From: Nipponacmea schrenckii
Lineage: Eukaryota > Mollusca > Gastropoda > Lottiidae
Reading direction: 5' to 3'
DNA length: 64,000 nt
NCBI GenBank assembly: GCA_030562195.1
Contig: CM060200.1
Coordinates: forward strand, 37,703,468 to 37,767,467
Part shown: positions 47,601-62,443 of the stretch, one piece after another
Layout of the letters: every line of letters starts with the position of its first letter
Position numbering within the stretch: the stretch's first letter is position 1
Notes under the pieces: model-generated
What the model saw: only the letters and a program-made list of their open reading frames with translations
Databases searched by the model: none
Told to the model about the DNA's origin: nothing
Program-made: the position numbers and the translations under genes

Positions 47601-50600
47601 TGAATATCCCATCAAGTCATGGAATGGTGCACCGGGCGTTCAAAACCATTTGTCATGAAAGGTACATACTACTCGTTAAATATAATTAATACAACTTCTT
47701 TAAACTTTGCGATTTCAACATTTGTGCACTCGAAATGAGTTATGTGAATTACAGCAAGTTGTTATTGTCGGTGATAATACTAATAATAACTATGTTATTA
47801 TGAGACAATTTACACGGATTCTGATAAGTCTACTGTCAGTCTTTAGTGTGTTATTCTACGACTTCATTGTCATTAGATACACTTTCAGGAGAATCACTGA
47901 CAACAGAAAGCCTGCAAGTCATTAGAAATATCCACAGTGTGATGATAATAGTCTATCAATATCGATCTAAGTCAGACTCGTACTTGTGTAACAATAACAT
48001 ATTTTGCCACTGTTCAAATAATGCTCAATTAATAGATTAAGAATGCTATAGAAATATTCAAACAAAACAATTTTGACACATATCAGACTTTATTTCAATA
48101 TTTGTTTATGTCTACACCAAGAGGAAAATATTCCTTTATTTAGAATTACACTTGTAAGAAATTCGCTCAAATAGATTGAAAACCTAACCTATTTCATCTC
48201 TTTTTAAAAGTTTTGTTAAAAATTTGTCAAAATGGCAGACTCTTTTCCTATTGTTCACTTTGTTTAAGATGGCGTCAATTGTCCTGAATGGCGAAAATAA
48301 AACCATATAAAAATCAAATAGTGTTTTTTAAATTGCCTATTACATGTAAATGATGAATATCATTATAGTATTGGAGTATCGGGAAATGATTCTTTAAATA
48401 TCCTCAAGTTAATTATCATCCACGTTTCACTCGTAAAATTACTATTAAATCACTGAGGAAACATGTCAGGAAATGAAATTACAGTGAAATGATCTTTACA
48501 TTGTCGACAGTTCAATTCACAACGGACGTATCTTGCTACAAATGACATAAAGCATTATGAATAAAGGTCGATTCGTTACTAATTCAATCAAAACGCGTAA
48601 ATGCTAGAGTATTAACGGGAAATAATTCCTGTACATTTTGGTAAAACGGCTGTTAATACCGATGCTTTCTTATCTTTGCTATGATAGGTATTTAGTAGAG
48701 AAAATGTCAATCGGAAATGAAATTTCTGCATTAAAATCTGCAGATTGAGCCCAGATTAATTACCAGGATTCCATTTCATATCTCTTTGTTATTTTCAGAG
48801 AAACTTACTGATCTATCCTGTGTGGCCATGCGTACAGCTCACATTGGGTAAAGGCAAACTGTGAATCCTTCAATGAACAAGATATTAAATAGCCCGAGGG
48901 AGTAGTGTCGTTCTGATCGTTTGATAATAAAGGTAGTTTGTTCATGTTGACATTGACAACAAGAGAGGCAATTGTCACTTGGTTGTTGTTAAAAATTACA
49001 CTTTAAGTGTTAATAGAATATTAACAAAACGTATTTCTCAAAATAAAATCTAATATGTGCTCAGAGATCGGTTTTATCTCAATGTAAAATAAAGATGTAA
49101 ATTAAGTTTTTAACTAATATTAAAATATAATCGGATATATAGTGATGCGGATATGACTTCAGTAATGTAATAATAGGGCGAAACAGTAATCTACATATCA
49201 AAATTACGACGTCAATGTCTACTTGAAAGTTTATCTAGTCATACACTGTTTCAGTCACCAATATAACTTCCTATATCTATTATGTTTTCTAAACATATGT
49301 AAATTGTTTCACTTGTTATTTTGAAAAACGAACGCATAAACAACTATTCAATGTTTATTAAAATATCTCATGAATAAAAAATAATAGTGCGTTCTATAAA
49401 ATTGTACATTAACCTGCACAACTGAATTGAAAAAAAATGTTGTAAACGTATTAAAGTCGATACGATTTAGTGTAGTTATTCATCAGACTCTTTATATAAG
49501 AATAAGATTAATTGTTATAAAAGTACAATTGTTGATAATATTCATTTCTGTTAACAAGTTGTATGATGTTTTGATAAACAGATGTTTTCGTACTCAGTTA
49601 AAATAAAAACATTTTTTTCTCATGATGAACAAAAGATAAACATTACAGTGAATGTCTTTGAAAACCTATGATTATACTGACATTTATCTCGAGTTGGATG
49701 GTTTGATAAAACATATAAATTATTCATGAAGACCTTGTGATTTGATTACACTCCACTCTATTTGTCTCGATAGCTTTAATTGCCTGCTGCTTAATAATAA
49801 GGTGCCACGAGTTCGAGATTATCAAAGACACAATTAATCCAGTTAATGTTGTAGAATGATAAAACACGCTTTGTGTTATAAAATGTCCCACAACATCAAA
49901 CTAAAGTTTTTTAAATTTTTCTTTACAGTAATGCTTTGCAGTAGTTGTAATGGACCGATGGGAATAGGAATACTGTTAAAACTAAAATAATATGCAAATT
50001 TCAAAAGGCAATAAATATATGCTATAAATATATGATATAGTGTATGCCTAGAATGCACCAAAAATCATAATCTGGTATTTGTTTAAAAGTTGTTTGACAA
50101 CATCAAAGTGAGAGTTAATATCTAGTTTCATTCTTGCTAATTAGAGAATCTCTTTGTGTAATAGTTTACATAGTTTTTTTTCCTTCTTTGAATCTTCTTG
50201 AAATTTCATCTGGAAACCCATATCAAAACGTCGATAACACAGTACAGTATAATAGATAACTTAGGGTTAATGAGATTTTCTAACATACAATTCATCAAAG
50301 AACTAATAACAATACTATTGAAAGCATGCGTTACATTGAGTAGCAGGTTGGATACAAATTCTACAATGTAAATGTATTGATTGTTTTATTAAATGCATGA
50401 ACACGTCTTATTTTAATTCTAATGATGTCAATATTGCAGTCTGAATTTCTCTAGTTATGATATCTGTATTGTACAGGATATGTCAATTTGAACGAGCTTC
50501 ATATGTCAGCGTTTTGCACTTTTTCATTATTGCTCATCAATCACGAAAATAGTATCCTTGACTTTAAATGGCTTTTTATTGAATTAATTTATACAATAAA

Positions 50601-52771
50601 GCTCAATAATGCCCGATAAGTAACATAACCTCTGCATACTGTTAATAATGCTTTACAAATTGGTCCTGGTCAACCCTAATTCTTTCTCTAATCTTTAATG
50701 ATAAACGATGTACTATATTTTCAATTGAGTAGTTGCATGTAAAGTAATCATTTAGATACAAATACATGCACTTTAAATATAAGATATATATAAGTCAAGT
50801 TTGACAAGTTGCAATTAAAGATATTGTTGACTTCATTGAAGAAAAAGATCTTTCCTTTGTTAAAAGATTGATATTTACTAGCCATGTTTGAAGATGATGA
50901 CGATGAAGATTACGAGTTGATGCATCCTGAAACTCGTCAAGTTACCAGCCATATGATAATAACACTAATAGAAATCATGTGTTAGTATTCCTGAGAGAAC
51001 GAGATGTTATTCTATTCTGTTTATTATAGCTTGAGGAACTGATACACGCTCTATAGAGAAATATATAACGTGATCATGTTCTTACAATAACATGTAATAA
51101 GAATTGATGACTCTTTCAATCTGTTTTAGTGGTTTTTACTCAGTAACTGACTTTTAAGAATTTGGAAGACAGCCTACGGGGTGAACCGATCTGAATGGTA
51201 ATTGATCCCGGGGGTTACGGCCCAGGTTTGAAGACGTTTAACGTTAAGTGTAGTTTTATCGGCCCAATATTAAATAATTTTGTTTCCAAAGGTATACTTT
51301 GCATTTTTCTGTAAACGTTCAATTAGAATATCAGTTCATCTCTACTTTTGTTAATATTTTAGAACCACCACATCTTACTTCTGCTTGAATTCGGGTTTCA
51401 TATTAGTTTGATGAAAGGAATGAGGAACTATTAATGTTTCCAAACTATATAAATATTGCAGTTTTTGTAATATCTAAAAAATAAAATTCGATCAAAGCAT
51501 GTATTTGAACAGAAAGTGGGGTTTTAGCTTTCTTTATAAAACATTGTTCAACTTCAGGGTTTAGGAAATCATTACCATTTAACTCTGCGGTCTGAGGTTT
51601 ATCGACAGAAATTCTAGTTAAATATTTGAAAATCAAGTATTCCACTAGTTGCTTTGATCCTATTGATCGGAACATACTTCTGAGAGAGTAATTAGATGGG
51701 ATAGAATATTCTGGAATACTGGCTTTAAGTTTGTGGATTGAAGCGGTACGGTTTCGGGTGCGGTATTATTACAAAAATTAAAAAAAAACTTAAAAGATAA
51801 GTTATAAAAGAATATACGCGTCGTGGGTCCGGAAACGATTATCTTCTATTTTCTATTGTATCGATAATTAGTTACTAGAAACTGTACCTGGTCTATTCCC
51901 GCTAGGGAGAGAAATATACATGTACCACAGAAGATATCAAATAGGTGTGTTAACCAGATATTAAATGGTTAGACGAGCTGTATTATTACATGGGCGATCA
52001 TTATTTTGTCTCTAGTATAGTAGATACTGAATTAACAATTGCTAAATTTCTACAAATTCTACGTCTTTTAGAAAAAAGCAATATTTACATCCTGGGGTAT
52101 ACCATATAGATGGTTTCTTTAAACCCTAGAGAGTCTGCCTGAAGCCTATCTTGTCCTTTCAGCATAATGTCTCATTTTTTACGCATCAGCATTAGACAAC
52201 GGGTGTTGCTGGTAAACAACACGTGTACTAAACACTTTACATTGAAGGAACAAAACGAAAATAATACACAGCTTTGCTTAAGTACCTTTCGTGATGTTAT
52301 AAATATAGCCTACTTAGGTCCATTACTGATGAAGAACGATGTGTTATAATTAATTACCGTATTATATCTTACATCATAAATCCAGCGATCTATTCTAAAC
52401 CGATTATCAGGCCTGAAATAGTATGTCCTTTTTATCTGAAATATAAACACGTATACATGCCGAAGTCTTTTAAAACTATTATACTAATCATTCTTTAACA
52501 TGAAATTCGTTTTAACTGTTTTTTAATTTTATCAAAATGTATAGAAGAATACACTCGATGTTACAGTTTGTTGCACAAGAATTTAAAATACAAACCTTGT
52601 TTTCTAGTTGAATAGAGGCTATTCACATCTTTATGTACAAATGTTGCCCTTTCTTTTTTTCTTTTTTTTAAACAATATTTGATTCATTAACGATCTTAAA
52701 CTCCCGAGGATGGCCAAATTCGGTGTTTTAAGAGATATTCTCCTATAGAAGTACTGGCCTAGGTCACAAGT
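44661..52771. other. Gene-poor region, 8 kb
   Basis: I see only AT-rich sequence with short scattered frames that show no domain, start context or splice logic. It may be intergenic or a large intron. Confidence 0.4.
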
Positions 52772-52955
52772 AAAGACTGGATATCAACATTAGAATACAT
52801 CAATTTCTTAAGAAATTAAAGACTGGATATCAACATTAGAATACATCAATTTCTTAAGAAATTAAAGACTGGATATCAACATTAGAATACATCAATTTCT
52901 TAAGAAATTAAAGACTGGATATCAACATTAGAATAATTCAATTTCTTAAGAAATT
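52772..52955. repeat. Tandem repeat, 46-bp unit x 4, with 16-bp palindrome
   Basis: Units start at 52772, 52818, 52864 and 52910. Each contains AAAGACTGGATATCAACATT and ends with the perfect palindrome AATTTCTTAAGAAATT. The first three units look identical; the fourth differs by a few bases before the palindrome. Confidence 0.95.
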
Positions 52956-55900
52956 ACTAACTTTGGAGAGATTAAAACGGTAAATAATATAAATATACAC
53001 ACCGATTTCTTCAGGGACTTGATAAACGGGGATCTAATCTGCCATTTAAGTACAAAACAAAGATTATTGGATGTATTAGAGTATTTGATACCTGGAATTC
53101 TATAACATAAAAAGCCTAAAAATTGTGAAAAATTTTTCAAACCTATGCCAGTGCTTTCTGTTGAATTAAAACTTTGCTACTTTTCAATCAACCTAACCTC
53201 TAAACGTAGCTCCAGGAAATAGAAAAGCAATCAGAATGAAATACAAATCGAATTTGTCTTATTAAGTGACAGCCCTCTGTTAATGAATATTCATGATATA
53301 CCGTAGTATAATAAATCAGATTAAAGATTAGTTAGTTTTAAGTTCTCTTTAGCTATTCAAGTCAAGATTTGGCCAGTGAAACATCTTGAGGTCTAATATT
53401 GACTAAAAATACCAACTTGACTATTCATTGTTTGTTGACGGTTAAACCATATTTGTTTAAATTACTTCAATATATCACACATGTTCTTGAAGCCTGATGT
53501 TACCAACCGAAATTACTTGTATTCTTTCATTCAAGTGAATGCATTACACTCAACAGAATTACCATGACTATTCACAAAGAAGCATTCGATGAGGTCATCA
53601 ACGCTTTTAATCGCCAATTTCGTTAAAAAGCAACAATTACATGTATGTGTTAACATCAGTAGTCTGTAAGCATCGTGAACCCCAATTTCTTTGAGAAAAC
53701 AATTGACTATTATTAGTACAAGCGCACGATTATCAAAGACTGAGAATGTTTGTTCTAGGCAATTCCGATGTTGAACATAAATGTAGCAGGTGAAATACTT
53801 GTATGTACAATGATTGACATAGGTGTTGTTAGGAATACAATACGTAAAATCAATGCAGTTACACTTTCATCTTCAAATCAAAAAGAATACAAAACTTCAC
53901 ATTTTTAACATTTTTATTCACATGTAGTTAGTTCTTTGTGAAAAATTGATTTACGAGGGTAACTCTCCAGAAACCTGTGAGTGTCGACGTTAAAAGCCCG
54001 AGGGGGTAATGCAGACAAAAGTATCGGATTAACACACACACAGTTGACGAGCTATCCCTAAAATAAATAAGGTCAAGCAGTGAAACATCTTGACCTATTT
54101 AAAACTTATATATTATGTTTGATAATTACTTTTACTGCTTAAATATAAGAAATATAAATGTATAGTTTTATCCCTGCTAACAGCAAGGAAGTAGAAGATG
54201 CCATCGCATTAAATAATTGAACTAATTGGGGTTGTTATTCAACAATGGCAACGCTCAGAATGAATAAACGTTTAGTAGATGACAAGTAACATCCACCTCT
54301 AGTTACCTGATATTGAAGATTAAGTAGCTGATGTTAGTCATGTTAGCTAGAGGTAGGATCCAGACCAATCGACTGGTTTGTTATTTGGGAAATCTTAAGA
54401 TCTGGGCGGGTCAAATGACTTGGCAGTGATATGCTCGTTGTTCCTGAAGGTGCTTATGAAGAGAATATATCATAAATCACCTTATACCAATCTATGCCTT
54501 CTATAATAATCAGGTTGTGTTTATACTGATGAGCTATATTGACAATTGAAGTTCTGAGGTTTCTAATAATCAGGGAGACCTAATACAGGCAAGCAGATGT
54601 GACCAGTTATGAAAGGTTAATAAAGATGTTATTGTATAGTATTTGCATTGGTTATGGCTGCATCTTCATAACATGGTAATTTGAAAGGACAGAAAAGGAC
54701 AATGTGTCAAGGTGCATCCTTTGTCACGTGTTACTGCTTGAAGCATACACAGTACGCTGTCTTAGCAAACAATTTGCTGGCGAGGTTTTATACCTATACT
54801 GACCGTTTCAGACCTTTTGTTTATCACCATTATGATGTATAGCCCTTCTTTTGTAATACCAGGAATACTTTCCAGGTTTTAGATAATTCTGAATTACCAG
54901 GAACCCAGTCTGAATATGTTTTTCTAACAGAAAAAGGCGCTTTTGAACTAAACACACAATATTTGTACCTATTTGGTTTTTGGCTCAATAACACGACCCT
55001 CTCACTGATCACAGATAACGGTCTAATTGTTAATTCAGACGTAAAATAACAATTCCAAGTCATAATTTATACTATTATGTCAGAATTTATTATAATATTT
55101 CCCTCTGTTAATTACTCGTTAATTTAACAGCTAATGACTTCAGACTAATTTTATAAAATTGTTGAAAAGAGATCGATTAAATATTCGACAAATTTCCTCG
55201 TTATACCGCTCACTTAATTGTAATAAACGATGAATCGGACTGGAACGCTTTCTGACAACGATAAAAATGACAGATGGTGTTAATAATAAGATAGTCTTGA
55301 ATATCAGGCAAATTAATTCATTTATCATTGGAGTCTCGATTAAAAGGTTTCCTTTTTAATTTACATAATTAACAATTATCATTTCCCATGGACTGTTTCT
55401 GGTCAAGTTATATTGAGGTAAAGTTTTTAATTATTGTAAGATTAACCTGTAATGAACTATGAAACGTAATGAGCGACCAACACTTCAGTGGGTAATACGA
55501 TTATACAATATTGAAAACAACACTTGTCTGATTTTAGGTCTCCAGGACAAATCACTTTTCTGATATTTGAATGGAGTGGTCCCTGCTGCAAATACACAAA
55601 AAGAAAGTACTTGGAATTAGTGAACATACGTAAATCTACATCAGCCATAAAAAACAGCTATCTATCATCTCGGAAGATAAATCTTATTACAAAGCAGTAA
55701 TGTTTCGAAAACAAAAAGCACATATCTTAATGAAAAATATTATGGAATCTCTCTGGAATAATTAAAATCTCTCCGAGCAAAATCATCTTTTAGATTACAT
55801 CAGTTATTATTTCTGAAGAAACTAGAATATAGGTCTAGCTGTAGAATATATTTATCGCCTGTAACTGTTTGTTGTGATAGATAATAGAGCCCATAAGCCT

Positions 55901-58900
55901 TATCTTGTAGTAGTTATAGGTATAAAGGTCATAGATGATGATTATTATCAACAGATTAGATCATAATTTAGAGTGCTCCTCGCAAAAACATCAACTGATC
56001 GCATTATTCTAATTTGACCACGAATTCCTCAAAATGAGACGTGCTTTCAATGGTCAAGGAAATTTGTTCAAGTCTTGTTCAGCTAAAGGGGTCAAAAAGA
56101 TTGAAGACGAAACGGAGATTGCTGAAAAAAGTTAATAAAGTCAACGAAATCCGCCAAAATGCCAAAAAAAAAAAACCCGAACCACACAAAATACTAAAAA
56201 TCAATATAAATGGATTATTTCTGTTGTTTATAGTTAATGTGTCATTGTAACGTATATTTTATATATCTGTAGATATAATCAAAACTTGTATTATTCAAAC
56301 CTTGTAAATATTTCTTTTATCAATAGCAATGAAAATATCTAACACCCCAACACCCTCACAACTCGAAAATAAAATGCACCGAATTTTGGTTGTAAGTGAA
56401 GTGACAAGCCCATTTGCAACAATCCTTCTTTTATTGCAATTTGCATATACATGTACTTATATATTGTTTGCCTTTTGTTTACTCTTAGTTGCGCTTTTAG
56501 TCGGGCCGGGTTGGGGTATTACGTGAAATTTTAAACACCACATTGACAAGAGAGTAACTTAAGTCAAACATGAAAACAGATTGACACATCGGGGCTCTAT
56601 GCATCAATAAATACGGATACTATTGTGTTACTTTGGCTAATGCTTTACATAGAAGCTAATATTATGGTCTTCACTTCTATTACCAAATCCAATATCAAAT
56701 ACATGTTCATTTACCATTTTGTTAACCAGGCTATCGTGTTTGAATATGTAACCATAAAGATTTTTGATGATATAAATAGTTTACATGTATAGTTTGCTAT
56801 TTTCTGGTTGTTTGATCTAGTAGGATAAAGTGTTTACTTAAGTCATAAAAACAGTATGTCATACATAATTCTCGTATTACAGAGTTGTAAGGTTTCTCAC
56901 AGACTATGGTTTGTTTGTAAATCTAACAAAAGGTTTCATTCTCAAGATGTTGAAATAATCTATTTTAGCTTTCCCATGAGATATGATGGGGTCTGTGGTG
57001 TAGTGTTGTAATTCATAACTCTTAAACAAATTAGCTCTCGCACCCTCGCTGTGTTCTCTAGCTGTGCATTCTGTATTAAAAAAGAGCCCATAACGAAAAC
57101 TAGGACGTAAAACGCCCGTTAATTTGAAACTATTTTCCGTTATATTTTTAGTTTTCCTTTAACGTTAGAGGATTATGTGCTTAATTGCTGTAAATTATCA
57201 ACTTATCACCTGCAGGACAGTATTTTCTCTCCGTCTTCATTAGGTATTCAATATCGAATTGATGATTGGGTAGTAAAACTCTAATTTGTCTGGGAAGAAA
57301 TCAAACTTGTTCTCGAAATCAGAGAAAAATAGGAAATATCAATGAAAAAAAAACTTTTTTTTTTAAATAGATTACAATGACTGACTGATCATATATCAAC
57401 AAGGACAATTTTGGTACATGATTCAAGAGTAACCCTGCCGCTTAATGTGTATAGTTATAGCCGTATTAAGCTTTTGTACTGTAATCAGATACGAACTGTT
57501 TATGACATGATAGGTTGTTCATGTATCAAATGATAAATCTTCTTATATACAATAAGTTTTAATATCACATCAAATAGAGATATATATATCTAAATTCTAA
57601 TATCAATGCATTATCTCTATACACAATTTGATATCCACAAATATCAAGACATATTCAAGCTTGAACCTATACATTAGCAAAAGTATATACTATTAACTGC
57701 TTTGCAAAGCTACATGACACGCTTTGATTGGCTAAAACATGTCATTAGAACGGAACTGTGGTAGACAACTTGTTAGATTACAATGAAGACGACAAACAGA
57801 AAAAATAACGAATAATATAATCTTATTTCAATTAGCTATCTTTATTTGCATTATATTATCAATCTTTTTTGATAACGTTACCGGTATGTGTTTCGAAACG
57901 TATTTTGTAATAAAGTAAGAATTAGTACATTCATATATCTTAGCCGCAAGATGTTAGTGTTTAATCTGTTAGCCGTTCGATTTTATTCATACTGTTAGCG
58001 ACAATAAAATTGGTATAGAAAAGTATTCTTGACAATTACACACAGTTACCAGAACTATAATATCCATTAACACTGTTATCTTTAAACCCTATAATCTTTT
58101 GGTTTATATTTTACTTCTCTCAACAAAATCGACACTCTATTTACATTGACAACAAGAGTTATTTTATGAAGTATTTGATCTGTAAAACAGTTTAAGTTAT
58201 TAACAATAACATCTAATTTCAACTCTAACTTCTCTCATTCTATCAACAAACCTTCCACAACTTCTAACTTATTCTTGGCTACAGTCCAATATCTACTTGT
58301 ACACGTAACTAATAAATACCCCTATAATTCACTGGTGGTAATTAGAACGGATTGAAATCGGTTTGTGAACCGTTATTATGTAATTACGTTACATTTTACA
58401 TCTAATGTTATTCAATGAATGATTGAGAGTCGATTTCTTAGTGAACGATCATGTCATCAAATATGATTATCTTCCCTGTGGCAAATCATCAGAAATTTTA
58501 TTTTTATGATATTGCATATGATTGACTGAAATAAAACTTAACCCATGATAGTAGGCTCAACCAACCAAGGAACAATACACCCAATTACACATTGAGGAGG
58601 ATTATTTTCCTTGCTTAAGAACAACATCACTGAAAAAAAAATCTTAGTTTTCCATTGGTGTAATCTTTAAAACATCATTTAAAATGGGCACTGATTAAAG
58701 TTTAAACCTCTACTTTAAACTTTGTATAGGCAATATAATACCGAGTCTTTATAGACAGATGTCAGTAGGTATAGAGTGTAGAGACTATTGTTTAATCTCC
58801 ACTCTTTCTGTCAGATCACAATGAGTATAGTAAGATTGACCTCACACCATCAAAACCTCCTTCAAGATTCGTATAGACTCGTATATCAAGTCACTTAACC

Positions 58901-59397
58901 GAATGGTCAGTTGTAGTCATACTTAATGCTTGACCGAGACTATAATATACACTGTAACGTCCTTAACGCACCCATTTCACTGAAACTGCTATTATCTTCA
59001 AATATAAAGGTGAATTTGATAAGTTAAAGTGAAATTGATTTTTAGATCTGCCAAGTCAATAAATTACTAACATCGAACAACTTGTAAATTCTTTTAACCC
59101 TTTCATTATAAAAAGAACGCAGGTGTGAGAAGAGAAGATATTTTCGAACCATAAATACACTAGACAAAATACATTACATTATTCGATATCGGAATGTAAA
59201 ACATGACACGATACAACTAAAAACAAAACAATACAGATTTTAACGTGATAAATAATTGTCTATGGTATGACCCACCAACCAAACTAGGTATATTAATAAA
59301 CTTGTGTCATTATTAACTATGTATTACTGAATAATGGTCACATTATCTGATCTATAATCGGTATAAAAGAATTTGTTGATGTGTGTAACTGTTGGGA
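52956..59397. other. Gene-poor region, 6.4 kb
   Basis: No supportable gene. A reversed piece of the dispersed repeat is at 57102-57120. A lysine-rich frame at 56041-56250 is low-complexity and not convincing. Confidence 0.4.
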
Positions 59398-59425
59398 TGA
59401 TGAAGGGATTAGTCCCGAAACGAAG
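59396..59425 (+). other. Hammerhead-like core motif
   Basis: TGATGA (59398-59403), a stem GGGA-TTAG-TCCC (59405-59416) and GAAAC (59417-59421) match the order of a hammerhead ribozyme core. The base before TGATGA is A instead of C, and one extra A precedes the stem. Such motifs occur at the ends of Penelope-like elements. It is likely a decayed copy. Confidence 0.4.
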
Positions 59426-62397
59426 CTACTTTGAGTTTAATTGTATCGACTTTTTTACCTATCTTTTGCATGTTATTGTTTTTCCTTCTTTGCAAGTCGT
59501 ATTATTTTTCATATACTGTAAGTGTGTGTAGCATCTGTAGTCGAGTTCTGTGGTATATATTGTTACCTCATAAAAATTTCATGTAACATGCTTGACTATG
59601 AAACAATGAAGATAATAGACAACCTTTCAATCTATGAAAGGTGTTAAACGGTTATATAACCTGTAGATAGAAGTCTAATAACACTAATATCATTAACCTG
59701 TGTATATCAGGTGTTATAACCCCGGCTAATTATCGCATTATCTTTTACTTCACATTCCCTTCGTTTAAAATTATATGTTCAAAGTTTTCTTTGTATACAA
59801 AATGGGAATATCCTTTAACAAATGGTTAATGTTTTTTTTCTTATGCTTGTGTTTGGGGTTATTAATATATCTTCATAAAATCTATAATATGACTGAGTAC
59901 TGAGCTCGACTGACTATATATTTAAGATTGAACTATTCTGTGGCAATCCGTTTGGTTTCTTCTGAAAGTAAAACTTACTTTTATATTCTAGAAAATTTTT
60001 TATCTTTTTCAAGAAATACAAATAATTTCTCTTTCTTTAAGATAAATTTAGACAACGTGTGTTGGCGTCTTGAAAACTGAGTGTCAATATTTGAGATGAA
60101 TTTTATCCACAAATCTTAAATAAACCACATTTGTAAAAGGAGCTAGGTGGGAATTGTGTTAAACGATAATACTATATATGTATCACTAGAAAAGTTTTCC
60201 TTATACTATACATATAACATAACACATTTATAAAACATCTAATTATACATGCACTTGGTTGTATTATACGCGTATATAACATATTACAAAACACATTTAT
60301 GAAAAGCAATATATATGCACTTTCAACATAGATTATGTACCATTCTTAATTTTCTTACTATGTTACATTCTTTCATTTCAAACCATGTACATTGCCATTC
60401 GGCACCCAATGTTTGGGGTTAATCATCAGAAATTAGGGTGGTTGAAAGGAAAAAAGTTGTTATTCAACAGAAGACTATAGAAATTCGTTGTATTTCTAAC
60501 ATTATCAAAGGTTTCTATAGAACGTAATTTTCTATTCGTTCATAGTTAAGATGCCTTTATCAAATCTAATCTTTATCCATTTATCTCTTAAGTGTTATTT
60601 TCAATATTTATTTATTTATATATAAACATAAACTGGTGTCATACAGGGTGATTCATTTTCCATATGTCCATTATTGTTATTACTTTTAACTGTATTACAA
60701 AATAGTGGAAGCAAAAAAGCGATGTAACAATCTCCAAAATCATTTAGTTCATGTTTGTTACAAAGAAATATCTTCGAATTGTGAAATCAATAACCTGATT
60801 TATCTGACCTAGTTACCTTTGACCCTGTTTAATTTGACCACATATTTACAAACCATTGAGGTAAAACTGCCTAAATATTTTGTCAGGCTAAATGAATATA
60901 TTAAACGATATTTCTACTTCAAAATAAATCAAAACTTTGAGCAGTATTTTCGCAGGTTTGTAGCACTCGATTTTGTCACACAAGGTAGGTTACCATAAAA
61001 TCACCAGACCGATTCTTTATTATATTGAATAATGTATGCACATGACCTCGGGTCAAATCTAATATATCATCGTGTCTATTAATCATATCTGTCAGATAAT
61101 ATATATTAATATCTTACTCGTATCTCTTTAAGTTTCAGATCAACTTAAATAAAAAGTATAAATTTTATATCCTTCTATTCGGACAAATTACCGTTAATTC
61201 GAATGTTTTCCATATAATATATTTATATATATATAAAGACATTTCAAAATTTGAGATATGATTGAAAGTTAAATGAGAGTTTTAGAAATCGTCCTTGATC
61301 CATGAGACTAACTTGGTACATGACTAATTTACTTAAACATCTTCTGTACTAACATAAACCAACGCGTGACTTTGAGCGCAAAACACCCACCTCACGTAGC
61401 ATAGATAGAGAAAGTAAATTATATGACAACAAAATCTTTATTTACACCACTCTAATTTGTTTTATTTTCCTGGGAAGATTCGATTTCTATCAAATTAGTA
61501 TGTCTCCTTTCAATCACTGTGTCTTCAATTATGCATTAATGATTATATCCGACAATCACAGCCTACGTACACACATTAAACTTTGATATTGCATTATTTA
61601 CTATGGCATGTTATTCACTTAATTATTATACATATTATATTATGTAAATTGCCCTTTAATTATATAGACATACACGTTAGACAATAATGTAAATTTAAGC
61701 CTGCCAACTAAACGACAGGTTATTACAGTAATCAGAGTTTAGTCTGTGTCATCTAGCATGTATTTGAACTTTAACATTTACACATACATCATTATAGCTA
61801 TTACTCAGTCAGCACTTGTGAATTTACTGGTTTACAGAAATATCAAATGACGTCATTAAATAATGTTTATATGGGGGAGTGTATAGGGTTGTTTCATTGT
61901 TAGTTTTTATTTTAGTGTCCTTTCTTTAAAAATTATATACAACATTGTTATTAATTATGAAATAGTATATTTTACAAATTCATAGAAACGTTATGAGAGG
62001 TGTAGCCGTGTTAAAAGATAATTTCCGCGAAAATTCTATCCACCTTCTTCCTGGAGAGTGATTCTGGGGTGTCAATAAACCATTATCCCACATGGGAGCA
62101 CATGCCACATATTTCATTGGATAACTAATGATTACAAGCCGGTGCAACACACCAATTACTAGTAACTAAAAAGCCTTCCAGTTGATTAATAATGGATGAT
62201 GGGAAGACCGGAAATGAATATTGAGTTAGTTTGTAACAGGAAGTAGATAAGCAACCATAATGTGTTTATCAACTCACTTTCTATCTCGGTCTAGTTTTTC
62301 TATTTTAAGAATGTAAATTATGTTATCACTAACGTTTGATTAAATAATGTATTCGTTTTTTCTATTCTATTCTTTTTTCTATTTTTTTTTTCCCGCT
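59426..62397. other. Gene-poor region
   Basis: AT-rich with no supportable gene or clear repeat. Confidence 0.4.
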
Positions 62398-62430
62398 TGA
62401 TAACGACAAGAGGAAACTTGTTGAAACGTC
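62398..62430 (+). other. Second ribozyme-like / element-end motif
   Basis: TGATAA (62398-62403), a stem CGACAAG/CTTGTTG (one G-T pair), then GAAAC at 62423-62427 parallel the motif at 59396. It follows a T-run and precedes AATAAA (62438-62443 region). Two mismatches in the TGATGA box make activity unlikely. It is probably the end of a truncated retroelement. Confidence 0.35.
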
Positions 62431-62443
62431 GCAATATAAATAA

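Noticed and set aside
51445..51675. 76-codon minus-strand frame with protein-like composition
   Set aside because: No family, no splice context, and single frames of this length occur by chance in 64 kb.
54830..55063. 77-codon minus-strand frame
   Set aside because: No recognised domain or gene context.
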